NCBI GenBank assembly: GCA_950063125.1
Contig: CATLZI010000072.1
Location: forward strand, 1 to 9,067
From: an uncultured Porticoccus sp.
GTDB taxonomy: Bacteria; Pseudomonadota; Gammaproteobacteria; Pseudomonadales; Porticoccaceae
Direction: 5' to 3'
DNA: 9,067 nucleotides
The notes below the pieces were generated by a model that was not told the DNA's origin, did not search any database, and was given only the letters and a program-made list of their open reading frames with translations. Position 1 is the stretch's first letter; the number at the start of each line of letters is the position of its first letter. Made by a program: the position numbers and the translations under genes. Below are positions 1 to 6,017 of this stretch, piece after piece.

Positions 1-511
1 CAAACGGCTGTTCCGCGACAAACCACAGGCCGCCAAACACGCCGGGGCCATAGCAGAGCGCCGTGGCCCACTCCCCGGCGGCAGTGTAGGAAAGCGGACG
101 CTGCCCGGCGTTATACAACACCCCCAGCACCGCTAGCGGCAGCGCAAAAACCAGAATCCACAACTGCTGGACAAACAACAGCACCAGCAGCCCCAGGGCA
201 CCACCGGCAGTCAGACTGATCAGGCCGTGATAAAAGGCGGTGCGGACACTGCCGTCGTGAATACGCACCCAGGAATCGTACTTGAAGGTGTCGGCGCCCA
301 GCTGCCAGTCCTTGGCATCATTGAGCAGGTTGATACCGTGTTGCAGCAGCACCACAGCCAGGGTCGCCGACCATAGCGCAGTGTGACTGAGCGGCATTTC
401 CGCCAGCAGCCAGACCGCGACGCCGGGCAGTATCGATACAAGGTAGACAGCAGGGTTGAGCGCCTGCCACCATCTGACCGATGAGAATTGCTCTACACGC
501 TCAACGTTCAA
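1..511 (-). CDS. UbiA/MenA-like prenyltransferase, C-terminus outside window
   Basis: Integral-membrane prenyltransferase of the UbiA superfamily, most like MenA (1,4-dihydroxy-2-naphthoate polyprenyltransferase), which attaches an isoprenoid chain to an aromatic acceptor in the inner membrane. About 170 residues are visible of a family usually near 300. The first Asp-rich motif is present in GINLLNDAKDWQLGADT (N-D-x-x-D followed by D), and a second recognisable block reads YNAGQRPLSYTAAGEW followed by YGPGVFGG, typical of MenA. Hydrophobic stretches such as LLVLLFVQQLWILVFALPL are membrane helices. No ATG lies upstream of the first helix, so I choose a TTG at 511 (MNVERVEQFSSVRWW), 8 bp past the stop of the diiron gene upstream, which suggests translational coupling. 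The start is the weak point. The family is clear, but the exact aromatic substrate cannot be told from this fragment. Confidence 0.82.
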   Translation of the reverse strand, partial: MNVERVEQFSSVRWWQALNPAVYLVSILPGVAVWLLAEMPLSHTALWSATLAVVLLQHGINLLNDAKDWQLGADTFKYDSWVRIHDGSVRTAFYHGLISLTAGGALGLLVLLFVQQLWILVFALPLAVLGVLYNAGQRPLSYTAAGEWATALCYGPGVFGGLWFVAEQPF

Positions 512-519
512 ACAGGCTG

Positions 520-1080
520 TCAGGCCATTGCCCCGGCTTGTGGTGAACGGAAATTATCCAGGGCCGCCTGAAACCAGTGGGGGTTGTGGCGCTCGGAATC
601 GATCACTTTCCGGTAAACCTCCCCGGTATCGGCGTCGTTCGCCCCCAGCGACTGGTCGCGGAAACGGGGATAGATATCCTGGTATTCCCGCTCTTCCACC
701 CGAATCGCCACCTGCAATGCCTTTTCCACTACCCCGTCGGGGTTCATGGCAATCAGCTCGTCACAATTGCTACGAATAGCTTCCAGGGCGTCGATAGCGC
801 GCTGGGTATCTTCACCCCGTTGTGGCACACCGATATCGCTGTACAGCGCCCGCAACCAGACCGCGTGCAGCTTCTCCTCACCGGCTACTTTGCGGAACAG
901 GGTCGCCAGCTCCGGATAACCGGCCTTGCTCGCCCAGCGGGCAAACTCGGGGTACATCACCCGGTTTTCGTACTCCTCCACATCCACAAACGATGCCGCC
1001 GTCCCGGCCATATCATCAGACTGGCAGGCAGCCGCAAAGCACCCGAAAATCATCTCTTCGCTAATCTCAGCCTTTTCCAT
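520..1080 (-). CDS. Ferritin-like (rubrerythrin-type) diiron protein
   Basis: A 186-residue protein with two ferritin-like halves. The first has a Glu-rich helix (VEEYENRVMYPEFARWA, residues 34-50) followed by E69-x-x-H72 in GEEKLHA. The second has VEEREYQDIYPRF (129-140) and a helix with E163, H165 and H168 in DSERHNPHWF. This is the pattern of the four-helix diiron fold of rubrerythrins, which reduce peroxide or bind iron in the cytoplasm, but the second half lacks a clean E-x-x-H, and there is no C-terminal rubredoxin domain with paired CxxC motifs. The ATG at 1080 has GGAG about 8 nt upstream. The prenyltransferase follows after 8 bp, so the two are probably cotranscribed. Peroxide reduction is inference from the fold, and the protein could instead oxidise a small substrate. 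Confidence 0.83.
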   Translation of the reverse strand: MEKAEISEEMIFGCFAAACQSDDMAGTAASFVDVEEYENRVMYPEFARWASKAGYPELATLFRKVAGEEKLHAVWLRALYSDIGVPQRGEDTQRAIDALEAIRSNCDELIAMNPDGVVEKALQVAIRVEEREYQDIYPRFRDQSLGANDADTGEVYRKVIDSERHNPHWFQAALDNFRSPQAGAMA

Positions 1081-1196
1081 TGCTTTTCTCCGTGAAAGTC
1101 GTTCGGTTGGTAACGGGGTGTAACTGGAACAGCTACATTAACCTGTAACAGGGACTGGCAATACCTTTTGGATCATATTGTGGGTGGATGACCATT

Positions 1197-1262
1197 GATG
1201 ACTATTGAGAGTCATCGCAACTAACGCTTCCACATTACAGCGCGACCCAATGGCAGCGTTAG
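1197..1262. terminator. Two hairpins between the small ORF and the diiron gene
   Basis: Two perfect inverted repeats lie in the gap. One is GATGACT/AGTCATC around a 6-nt loop (1197-1216). The other is CTAACGCT/AGCGTTAG with 26 nt between (1221-1228 and 1255-1262), its right arm overlapping the TAA stop of the minus-strand small ORF. They could stop minus-strand transcription before the diiron gene, but neither is followed by a convincing T-run. They could also be operator-like. Confidence 0.3.
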
Positions 1263-1543
1263 CCAACAGCGGTAATACCCTCTATTTGTACAACACTCAT
1301 GGCTTCCGAACGTTCGATAATTTTGACAATGGCGGATTGAATGGTCTCATCCTCCCGGGCATCGCTGATACTGGAAAAACGCTGTTCCTGTATTTCTGCT
1401 CCCTCTTCCAGGCAGAACTTCACTGACACCCCATCCGCGCAACCAGCGGTCTTGCCAAAATATTCTATGGTAATTTCCGGATAGCCCTGGCGGCTCATTT
1501 TGACCCGCTTGGCTATACGTTTTTTGGACTTTTCAAGATTCAT
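1259..1543 (-). CDS. Small conserved-looking protein of unknown function (94 aa)
   Basis: I do not recognise this family. From the ATG at 1543 it encodes 94 residues with a strongly basic start (MNLEKSKKRIAKRVKMSRQG), a predicted beta segment (YPEITIEYFG), two cysteines (AGCADGVSVKFCLEE) and an acidic helical C-terminal half ending in a beta-like segment. The ATG at 1543 has AAGGGTG about 7 nt upstream. The frame stays open to a TTG at 1579, but that start has no visible ribosome site. It is separated from the LysR gene upstream by about 115 bp and by a run of seven G (1560-1566), so it may have its own promoter; GTTATACT on the minus strand near 1570 is a possible -10 box. No signal peptide or membrane segment is seen. 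Coding status is supported by the ribosome site and a sensible composition only. Confidence 0.62.
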   Translation of the reverse strand: MNLEKSKKRIAKRVKMSRQGYPEITIEYFGKTAGCADGVSVKFCLEEGAEIQEQRFSSISDAREDETIQSAIVKIIERSEAMSVVQIEGITAVG

Positions 1544-1660
1544 AAAATCACCCTTCAGTGGGGGGGAGTATAACGCCAAGCATTGAAGCTGATCGTGGGG
1601 TTTCTAATCTGACTCCAAATAATTTGTATTAATAGGTGATTGCCATTGCTGGTTGACGTG

Positions 1661-2521
1661 TTAGCGCATCAGCCTTTCCGTCAGGAACTGGCTACAGGCT
1701 TTAACCCGGGCATTACTACGCAAGTCCCGATGGGTCAGCAGCCAAAGGTCCGACTGAAACTCGCGGTCAAGTGAGCCTAATGGGAGCAGCCCGTCGGCGA
1801 CATCATCAGGCAGCAATGCAACCCCGAGACCGGCTTTCACCAGGGCCGCCATGCCCATCAGCGTATTGGCGCGGGCCACAATGCTGACTGCTGAACAATG
1901 TTTCTCCAGCCACTGCATGGGTTTGAGTCGCAATAAAGCACGCTCCGGGCCAATCACCGGCATGCCACTCAATGCCTTTGCCGTGAAAACCCCGGATTGG
2001 CCATGGGCGAACCTTTCCGAACCATATAGCCGCCAGGGCATTGTCATTAATTTTCGACCCACCAGATGCTCCGGAGGGTTATTGGTGGCACGCAGGGCGA
2101 TATCGGCTTCCATCCGTGAAAGATTGAGATCGTCACCGTCAGCAAGGAGCTCTATCTCAATACCCGGGTAAAGTGCCCGGAACTCCGCAAGCAAGGGCGG
2201 CAGCTGGTAATAGGCAAAACCGTCGGGGCAAGTAATACGCACCTTGCCTTCCAGGGTTTGATCGCCGCCGAGAATCATTCGATCCACATCGTCAATGGCC
2301 TCGGCAACCTGTTCCACTCGCACCATCAACAGCTCACCGGCACCGGTCAACTGATAGCGGGCATCCCATCGCTCGAACAGACGCACGCCGAGTTTTTCCT
2401 CCAGCCCCTTGATTCGCCGGAATACCGTGGAGTGATTGACACCCAGTCGCTTGCGGGCACCCGTAAGACTCCCGGTTTCCGCAACCGCCTGAAAATACCG
2501 CAGATCATCCCAACTATCCAT
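1661..2521 (-). CDS. LysR-family transcriptional regulator
   Basis: A 286-residue LysR-type regulator. The N-terminal winged helix-turn-helix covers about residues 5-62 (DLRYFQAVAETGSLTGAR, then the recognition helix GVNHSTVFRRIKGLEEKLG and LFER), followed by the linker helix and a periplasmic-binding-like effector domain from about residue 90 (GKVRITCPDGFAYYQLPPLL) to the end. Length is a little short of the usual ~300 but complete. It is transcribed divergently from the doxX-pirin-nitroreductase operon with 125 bp between start codons, the classic arrangement in which a LysR protein controls its neighbour and itself. The shared region holds TTTGCA-type half-sites that would suit it. The inducer is unknown. 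The sequence resembles the broad group that contains regulators next to pirin, DoxX and oxidoreductase genes, and the target operon is an inference from position. Confidence 0.95.
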   Translation of the reverse strand: MDSWDDLRYFQAVAETGSLTGARKRLGVNHSTVFRRIKGLEEKLGVRLFERWDARYQLTGAGELLMVRVEQVAEAIDDVDRMILGGDQTLEGKVRITCPDGFAYYQLPPLLAEFRALYPGIEIELLADGDDLNLSRMEADIALRATNNPPEHLVGRKLMTMPWRLYGSERFAHGQSGVFTAKALSGMPVIGPERALLRLKPMQWLEKHCSAVSIVARANTLMGMAALVKAGLGVALLPDDVADGLLPLGSLDREFQSDLWLLTHRDLRSNARVKACSQFLTERLMR

Positions 2522-2544
2522 AACGATGACTCACCCCGCTATTG

Positions 2545-2601
2545 TTTGCATTTTTGCAAATATCGTTTGAACATAATGAGAATTATATTTCATATTTGCA
2601 A
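2545..2601. promoter_or_regulatory. LysR operator/promoter region with TTTGCA half-sites
   Basis: Between the divergent lysR and doxX genes are TTTGCA (2545-2550) and TGCAAA (2555-2560), forming a T-N11-A-like dyad around TTTT. The right arm belongs to a longer perfect inverted repeat, TTGCAAATAT (2554-2563) with ATATTTGCAA (2592-2601), 28 nt apart. Three similarly spaced half-sites in one AT-rich intergenic region are what a LysR tetramer binds. TTGAAC at 2567-2572 could be a -35 box for doxX, with a weak -10 near 2590. Confidence 0.5.
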
Positions 2602-2646
2602 CAATCATACTGCACCTGAACCCATTCACTTACAGAGGATCGCAAT

Positions 2647-3039
2647 ATGAACAAGTACGCAAACCACGGCACCGCCCTGCTTCGCATCAGCCTTGGCATT
2701 ATCTATATCGCCCACAGTCTGTACCTGAAACTGGTGGTATTCACCCTGCCCGGCACAGCCGCCTTCTTTGCAAGCCTCGGCTTGCCCGCTATAGCGGCCT
2801 ACGCCACGTTTATCGTTGAGGCAATAGGCGGTATTGCATTGCTGCTGGGCTATCAGGCCCGCTGGGCGGCACTGGCATTGATACCCGTCGCACTGGGTGC
2901 CACCTGGGCCCACAGTGGTGCGGGCTGGGTATTCAGCAATGCCGGTGGTGGCTGGGAATACCCGTTGTTTCTCGCCATCACCACGGCGGTCATTGCCCTA
3001 CAGGGCAACGGTAGTCTGGCATTGCAACGCAATGCATGA
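2647..3039 (+). CDS. DoxX family membrane protein
   Basis: A 130-residue, mostly hydrophobic protein with the DoxX pattern of four membrane helices: residues about 8-28 (ALLRISLGIIYIAHSLYLKL), 46-68 (PAIAAYATFIVEAIGGIALLLG), 72-90 (WAALALIPVALGATWA) and 103-123 (YPLFLAITTAVIALQG). The early R-x-x-L-G-x-x-[FY] region and the FxxxLGLP segment before helix 2 (FFASLGLP) are typical. DoxX proteins are inner-membrane proteins, often linked to redox complexes, but the biochemical role is not settled. The ATG is preceded by AGAGGAT at a good distance. It is the first gene of the operon controlled from the LysR side, and its TGA overlaps the ATG at 3036 used by the pirin gene. Confidence 0.9.
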   Translation: MNKYANHGTALLRISLGIIYIAHSLYLKLVVFTLPGTAAFFASLGLPAIAAYATFIVEAIGGIALLLGYQARWAALALIPVALGATWAHSGAGWVFSNAGGGWEYPLFLAITTAVIALQGNGSLALQRNA

Positions 3040-3815
3040 GTCAACCCGTTAACCTGGAGCTATGCCGATGCACAAACACATCCGGGCAAACGAGCGGGGC
3101 AAACGAGCGGGGCAGCACGCTGCTGCCCTGGCTCCGAAGCTATCACAGTTTTTCATTCAACCGGTATTACGACCCCGCGCGGATGGGCTTTGGCCCCCTG
3201 CGGGTAGTTAATCAGGATTGGGTGGCCCCCGGTGGCGGCTTCTCCAGCCATAGTCACCGTGACGCTTTGATCATCAGCCTGGTCACGCACGGTGAGATGG
3301 TTCACCGGGACAACGCCGGTCATGAACGTTTACTTGGCACCGGAGACTATCAGTATATGAGTGCGGGTAGCGGCATCCGTCACAGCGAATTCAATGCCAG
3401 TGATACCGAGCCAATGGAATTTGTACAGATCTGGGTAACACCCCGCCACAAAAATACAGCACCTGCTTACCAGGTCCGGCATTTTGACGATGCGGCGACG
3501 CTGCAGCCAATCGCCGCCGGGGAGGTGGATGTGGATACCAAGGCCTTTCAACTGGATCAGGACATCCGTATCTGGCAACTGCAACTCAACGCCGGAGAAC
3601 ACATCCAGCAAAACCTGCCCGATCAATGGCAGCGCCGGGTGCAACTTGTCAGGGGTGAAGTCACCCTGGAGAACATACTGCTGCAACCCGGCGACGCACT
3701 GGAATTCGGCCCAGACTTATACCCGAATCAGGTAACGACCTATCGGGCCAACAGCAACAGTCTGGCGCTGATCTTCGATATTCCCGCACACCACCAACAG
3801 AGGACAACCCCATGA
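3036..3815 (+). CDS. Pirin family protein (YhhW-like) with rearranged N-terminus
   Basis: A cupin-fold pirin of the YhhW type; relatives act as quercetin 2,3-dioxygenase in vitro. The core is intact: NERGSTLLPWLRSYHSFSF, YYDPARMGFGPLRV, and metal ligands H72, H74 (FSSHSHRD), H116 and E118 (SGIRHSEFN) in the long-form numbering, followed by the second cupin half. The only start that reaches this frame is the ATG at 3036, overlapping the doxX stop as ATGA. That gives an atypical N-terminus, MSQPVNLELCRCTNTSGQTS. A 13-bp tandem duplication at 3084-3114 explains this. With one unit removed, the ATG at 3068, which has GGAG 8 nt upstream, reads MHKHIRANERG, the usual pirin beginning. In the present sequence that start ends after 47 codons at a TAA. 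The protein may therefore be made with an extended start, poorly, or not at all. The 3' end overlaps the nitroreductase start (ATGA). Confidence 0.87.
   Translation: MSQPVNLELCRCTNTSGQTSGANERGSTLLPWLRSYHSFSFNRYYDPARMGFGPLRVVNQDWVAPGGGFSSHSHRDALIISLVTHGEMVHRDNAGHERLLGTGDYQYMSAGSGIRHSEFNASDTEPMEFVQIWVTPRHKNTAPAYQVRHFDDAATLQPIAAGEVDVDTKAFQLDQDIRIWQLQLNAGEHIQQNLPDQWQRRVQLVRGEVTLENILLQPGDALEFGPDLYPNQVTTYRANSNSLALIFDIPAHHQQRTTP
3084..3114 (+). repeat. 13-bp tandem duplication in the pirin gene start
   Basis: Period-13 tract of about 2.4 units: CAAACGAGCGGGG at 3087-3099 and again at 3100-3112, with matching GGG before and CA after. Thirteen is not a multiple of three, so gain or loss of one unit switches the downstream pirin frame between the ATG at 3036 and the ATG at 3068. 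Confidence 0.95.
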
Positions 3816-4402
3816 ATCCACTCGACCAAACTGCTCTGCAACAATTGTTTACCCATGCCCGCACCCACAGCAACTGGCAGGATCGCGGCATCGCCGCCGA
3901 TACCCTGCGCCAGCTCTACCAGCTCACCGCCATGGGGCCCACCAGCATGAACGCCCAACCGGGACGGTTTGTATTCCTCACCACCCCGGCGGCCAAACAG
4001 CAATTGCTACCGGCGCTGGCAGAGGGCAACCGCGACAAAACTCTGGCTGCACCCGTCACCATTATCGTCGCCCACGACCCGGCCTTCTACCGTCACCTGC
4101 CGGAACTGTTCCCACACATGCAAGGGGCTGACAAAATGTTTGCCGACAACGAGGAACTGGCCCAAAGCACCGCCTTCCGCAACGGCACCCTGCAGGGAGC
4201 CTGGCTGATCATGGCCGCCCGTGCACTGGGACTGGACTGCGGCCCGATGTCCGGTTTCGACAACGGCAAAACCGATGAGATTTTCTTTACTGAAAATGGC
4301 TGGAAATCCAACTTCCTGATCAACCTCGGCTACGGCGATTCGCAAAAACTCCACCCCCGAGGCAAGCGGCTGGAGTTCGAAGAGGCCTGCCTGCTGCTGT
4401 AG
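3812..4402 (+). CDS. rutE: RutE-like nitroreductase (malonic semialdehyde reductase family)
   Basis: A 196-residue FMN-dependent nitroreductase-fold protein, the same length as E. coli RutE. RutE and HadB-type proteins reduce malonic semialdehyde to 3-hydroxypropionate in pyrimidine breakdown, and some members dehalogenate or reduce nitroaromatics. Visible landmarks are LFTHARTHSNWQ, the flavin-binding GPTSMNAQPGRFVFL (42-56), the run APVTIIVAHDPAFY then LPELFPH, TAFRNGTLQGAWLI, ALGLDCGPMSGFD and the closing NLGYGD, RLEFEEACLLL. Its ATG overlaps the pirin stop by 4 bp, so translation is coupled. No other rut genes are present. Here it sits with DoxX and pirin under a LysR regulator, so the physiological substrate may be a quinone, nitro compound or reactive aldehyde and not uracil-derived malonic semialdehyde. 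The family call is firm and the substrate is inference. Confidence 0.92.
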   Translation: MNPLDQTALQQLFTHARTHSNWQDRGIAADTLRQLYQLTAMGPTSMNAQPGRFVFLTTPAAKQQLLPALAEGNRDKTLAAPVTIIVAHDPAFYRHLPELFPHMQGADKMFADNEELAQSTAFRNGTLQGAWLIMAARALGLDCGPMSGFDNGKTDEIFFTENGWKSNFLINLGYGDSQKLHPRGKRLEFEEACLLL

Positions 4403-4424
4403 CATTGAGCCCACAACAACCAAC

Positions 4425-4455
4425 GCTGGTGCACCGATGGGCACCAGCATTCTTC
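4425..4455 (+). terminator. Terminator hairpin after the doxX-pirin-rutE operon
   Basis: Perfect 8-bp stem GCTGGTGC (4425-4432) and GCACCAGC (4441-4448) with an 8-nt loop, 23 bp after the nitroreductase stop, followed by the T-rich ATTCTTCATT. A plausible intrinsic terminator for the operon, although the T-run is interrupted. Confidence 0.6.
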
Positions 4456-4477
4456 ATTCAGAAAATCGAAGCATTAT

Positions 4478-4553
4478 CGAGGCATGGAATAAAGCAATAA
4501 AGGGGGCGGTGACTATTGAGAATAATTTGCAGTTGTCACCGACCCCTTTTATT
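4478..4553. repeat. GGGGTC-type palindromic repeat, left edge of the island
   Basis: Left arm CAATAAAGGGGGCGGTGAC (4495-4513) and right arm GTCACCGACCCCTTTTATTG (4535-4554) form a near-perfect hairpin with a 21-nt loop, one mismatch and one bulge. The flank CGAGGCATGGAATAAAG (4478-4494) closely matches CTCGGGCACGGAATAAAG at 6042-6059, so the repeat unit is longer than the hairpin. Similar AGGGGTC palindromes often accompany IS200-like REP-associated transposases, but no transposase is in this window. Confidence 0.7.
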
Positions 4554-4716
4554 GATTAACTCAAAAAAGCTTGGTTACCGGTATTTTATCCCAGTCAGTA
4601 TAATAACAAGGTGGATTTTCACCCCTGATAAAGCACATAAGGCCAGCCATCAATCACGCGAGAAACGAGTGTGGGCTGTATGGCACTGTTGGGCCTAGCC
4701 AAATTAATGCCGATAG

Positions 4717-5130
4717 TTACCGATGGTACTCTCCTGACCGTTCTGGCTGGTATACGATCTCCTCAATACAGACACGCAAGAGTCCTCCGCCAGGCTTTGG
4801 CCATTCGATTTGATCTCCTTGCGAAAGACCGAGCAGGGCGCTTCCTACCGGGGCAAGAATTGAAATCTTTGTACCGCTAGAGTCCATATCTTTTGGATAT
4901 ACCAACGTCAAGTTGAACTCCTCCTGTGACGACTCTACCCGAAATCTTACAGTAGAATTCATTGACACAACGGTCGATGGAACCTTCTTCGGCTCCACTA
5001 TTTCCGCCCGCGCCAGTTCGGCCTCTAATTCAGCTTTACCAGGAAATGTGCCATCTGGCACGGAGCCTAACAACGTATCGAGCCTATCTGCATCAAGCGA
5101 TGAGATTACAATTTTTGGTCTAGTGTTCAT
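4717..5130 (-). CDS. rnk: Rnk-like nucleoside diphosphate kinase regulator (GreA/GreB C-domain)
   Basis: A 137-residue Rnk protein: a short N-terminal coiled coil replacing the long GreA finger (PKIVISSLDADRLDTLL through ELEAELARAEIV), then the FKBP-like GreA/GreB C-terminal domain (VVSMNSTVRFRV, LTLVYPKDMDSS, ISILAPVGSALLGLSQGD, IEW). Rnk binds RNA polymerase near the secondary channel and influences nucleoside diphosphate kinase and polysaccharide production in Pseudomonas and E. coli. The ATG at 5130 has GAAGAGAG about 5 nt upstream; an in-frame GTG at 5136 is an alternative. It lies at the far end of the integron-like island, in the same orientation as the two cassette genes. No clean cassette boundary is visible upstream of it, so it may be either a resident gene or a third cassette. 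GTTGGGC at 4688-4694, just past its stop, fits the attC box consensus but has no partner. Confidence 0.92.
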   Translation of the reverse strand: MNTRPKIVISSLDADRLDTLLGSVPDGTFPGKAELEAELARAEIVEPKKVPSTVVSMNSTVRFRVESSQEEFNLTLVYPKDMDSSGTKISILAPVGSALLGLSQGDQIEWPKPGGGLLRVCIEEIVYQPERSGEYHR

Positions 5131-5160
5131 ATTCACTCTCTTCGTTGCATAGAATTGTTT

Positions 5161-5222
5161 GCCTGAGTTCCGCCCGGCGCCTCAAGAACCGGCACAGTTT
5201 ACTGTGTCCAGTTGCCTGAGTT
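5161..5222. repeat. Hairpin flanked by direct repeats GCCTGAGTT, upstream of rnk
   Basis: GCCTGAGTT occurs at 5161-5169 and 5214-5222, 53 bp apart. Between them CACAGT-TT-ACTGTG (5192-5205) forms a hairpin extended by GG/CC with one bulged T and, further out, by CTCA/TGAG pairs. The imperfect stem with extrahelical bases resembles folded attC structures, but no GTTRRRY box is in the right place. It could instead be a regulatory leader for rnk. Confidence 0.4.
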
Positions 5223-5249
5223 GTTAAAAGTTGACTGCATCGCTTTCTC

Positions 5250-5300
5250 GAATAAAGAATAAAAGGGGTCAGAATAAAAGGGGTCAATAAAAGGGGTCGG
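5250..5300 (+). repeat. Three tandem AATAAAAGGGGTC repeats
   Basis: Exact 13-bp copies at 5258-5270, 5273-5285 and 5286-5298, preceded by a partial copy (GAATAAA, 5250-5256) and followed by GGAGTGAATAAATTT. These are direct repeats, unlike the palindromic copies at 4495-4554 and 6053-6078. They lie where the second half of the attC after the DUF4145 gene should be, so they may have been inserted into it. Confidence 0.85.
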
Positions 5301-5330
5301 AGTGAATAAATTTCAGCTTTCCTGCGTCCG

Positions 5331-5367
5331 GCGCCGAAGGCGCGTAGTTGATTGATTTGTTAGGTGC
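5331..5367 (-). other. attC-like half site after the DUF4145 cassette
   Basis: On the minus strand GGCACCTAAC (box RYYYAAC, 5359-5365 within it) overlaps the TAA stop, and is followed by AAATCAATCAACTA and the hairpin GCGCC-TTC-GGCGC (5331-5343). This order, TAACAA then TCA-rich spacer then a short GC hairpin, is like chromosomal-integron attC sites of gammaproteobacteria. GTTAGGTGC (5359-5367, plus) matches 8 of 9 bases of the reverse complement of GCACTTAAC at 6018-6026 in front of the same gene. The other half is not recognisable beyond the GGGGTC repeats. Confidence 0.5.
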
Positions 5368-6007
5368 CATCACGTTTCTGAATTGCCTCTTTTGCCCTAT
5401 CAGACACAAGCGAGTCATACATTGCCTCAACGTGTTTTGGTTGGCTAATCATTACCTCGGCAATTAGGTTAACTAGGGCAAAGAGCTTATTTGCCGTTTC
5501 TATATTGTCTTTCATGTCTAAGCTGCCAGGGTGAACAGCGTTGTTTCCAACGACCCGCACAACATCAAGCGCTTGCTGAATTTTTGGAGGCAGGCCTTCT
5601 TTTACTAATTCAGCAATATCATCGTTAATGTTTTTACCTTTCTTTCCAAGCTCAATACATATCTTTTGGACAGCTAAACGTAAGAGCGCAGCCGCACCTC
5701 TTGGAGAGTCGTTTAATATTCTTCTTGCTTCGTCGAAATCTGCCTTTATGTCATCACTTAGATCAGGGTTAGGCGTAATTCCCGGAAGCTTAATAGGAAA
5801 CACCAGATTCTGGTCTACCCAGATTGCATACTTCTCACAATTGTCACACCGTGTGAGACCCATATTATGATCAGCGTTGACACCAACACCTTCAAAATTC
5901 ATAGATGGAAAAGCCCAACGCTGCTTGGAGTATGCAGAGCAGTTTGGACAATGAAATGTTTTAACACTGAACTCTGGGGATCTGTATGGAAGTGATTTAT
6001 TAGTCAT
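5360..6007 (-). CDS. DUF4145 domain protein with Cys4 cluster, probable integron cassette
   Basis: A 215-residue protein. The N-terminal part has two Cys pairs, C20-x-x-C23 (HCPNCSAY) and C54-x-x-C57 (RCDNCEKY), a likely zinc ribbon. The C-terminal part, about residues 85-200, is a helical DUF4145 domain with SPRGAAALLRLAVQKICIEL and the signature R151-VVGNNAV-H159. DUF4145 has been placed with HEPN-type helical domains, often seen in restriction and other defence loci, so an RNA-directed or defence role is possible but not shown. The ATG at 6007 has AAGGA 5 nt upstream. Base composition is much lower in GC (about 35-40% in sampled lines) than the flanks. attC-like boxes on both sides and orientation away from the intI remnant mark it as a captured cassette with no promoter of its own. 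Confidence 0.86.
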   Translation of the reverse strand: MTNKSLPYRSPEFSVKTFHCPNCSAYSKQRWAFPSMNFEGVGVNADHNMGLTRCDNCEKYAIWVDQNLVFPIKLPGITPNPDLSDDIKADFDEARRILNDSPRGAAALLRLAVQKICIELGKKGKNINDDIAELVKEGLPPKIQQALDVVRVVGNNAVHPGSLDMKDNIETANKLFALVNLIAEVMISQPKHVEAMYDSLVSDRAKEAIQKRDGT

Positions 6008-6017
6008 ATGTTTCCTT

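Noticed and set aside
577..1095. Plus-strand open frame of 172 codons
   Set aside because: Antisense to the ferritin-like gene, which has diiron motifs and a ribosome site. The plus frame shows no recognisable domain.
1221..1262. CTAACGCT...AGCGTTAG as another attC site
   Set aside because: The arms look like attC boxes, but on neither strand do they fit RYYYAAC and GTTRRRY at the crossover, and it lies in a GC-rich region with no cassette on either side. Kept only as a hairpin.
4516..4880. Two short plus-strand open frames (60 and 69 codons)
   Set aside because: One begins inside the palindromic repeat and the other runs antisense into rnk. Neither has a ribosome site or family features.
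5250..5300. CRISPR array
   Set aside because: The repeats are 13 bp and nearly contiguous, with 0-2 nt between copies and no spacers.
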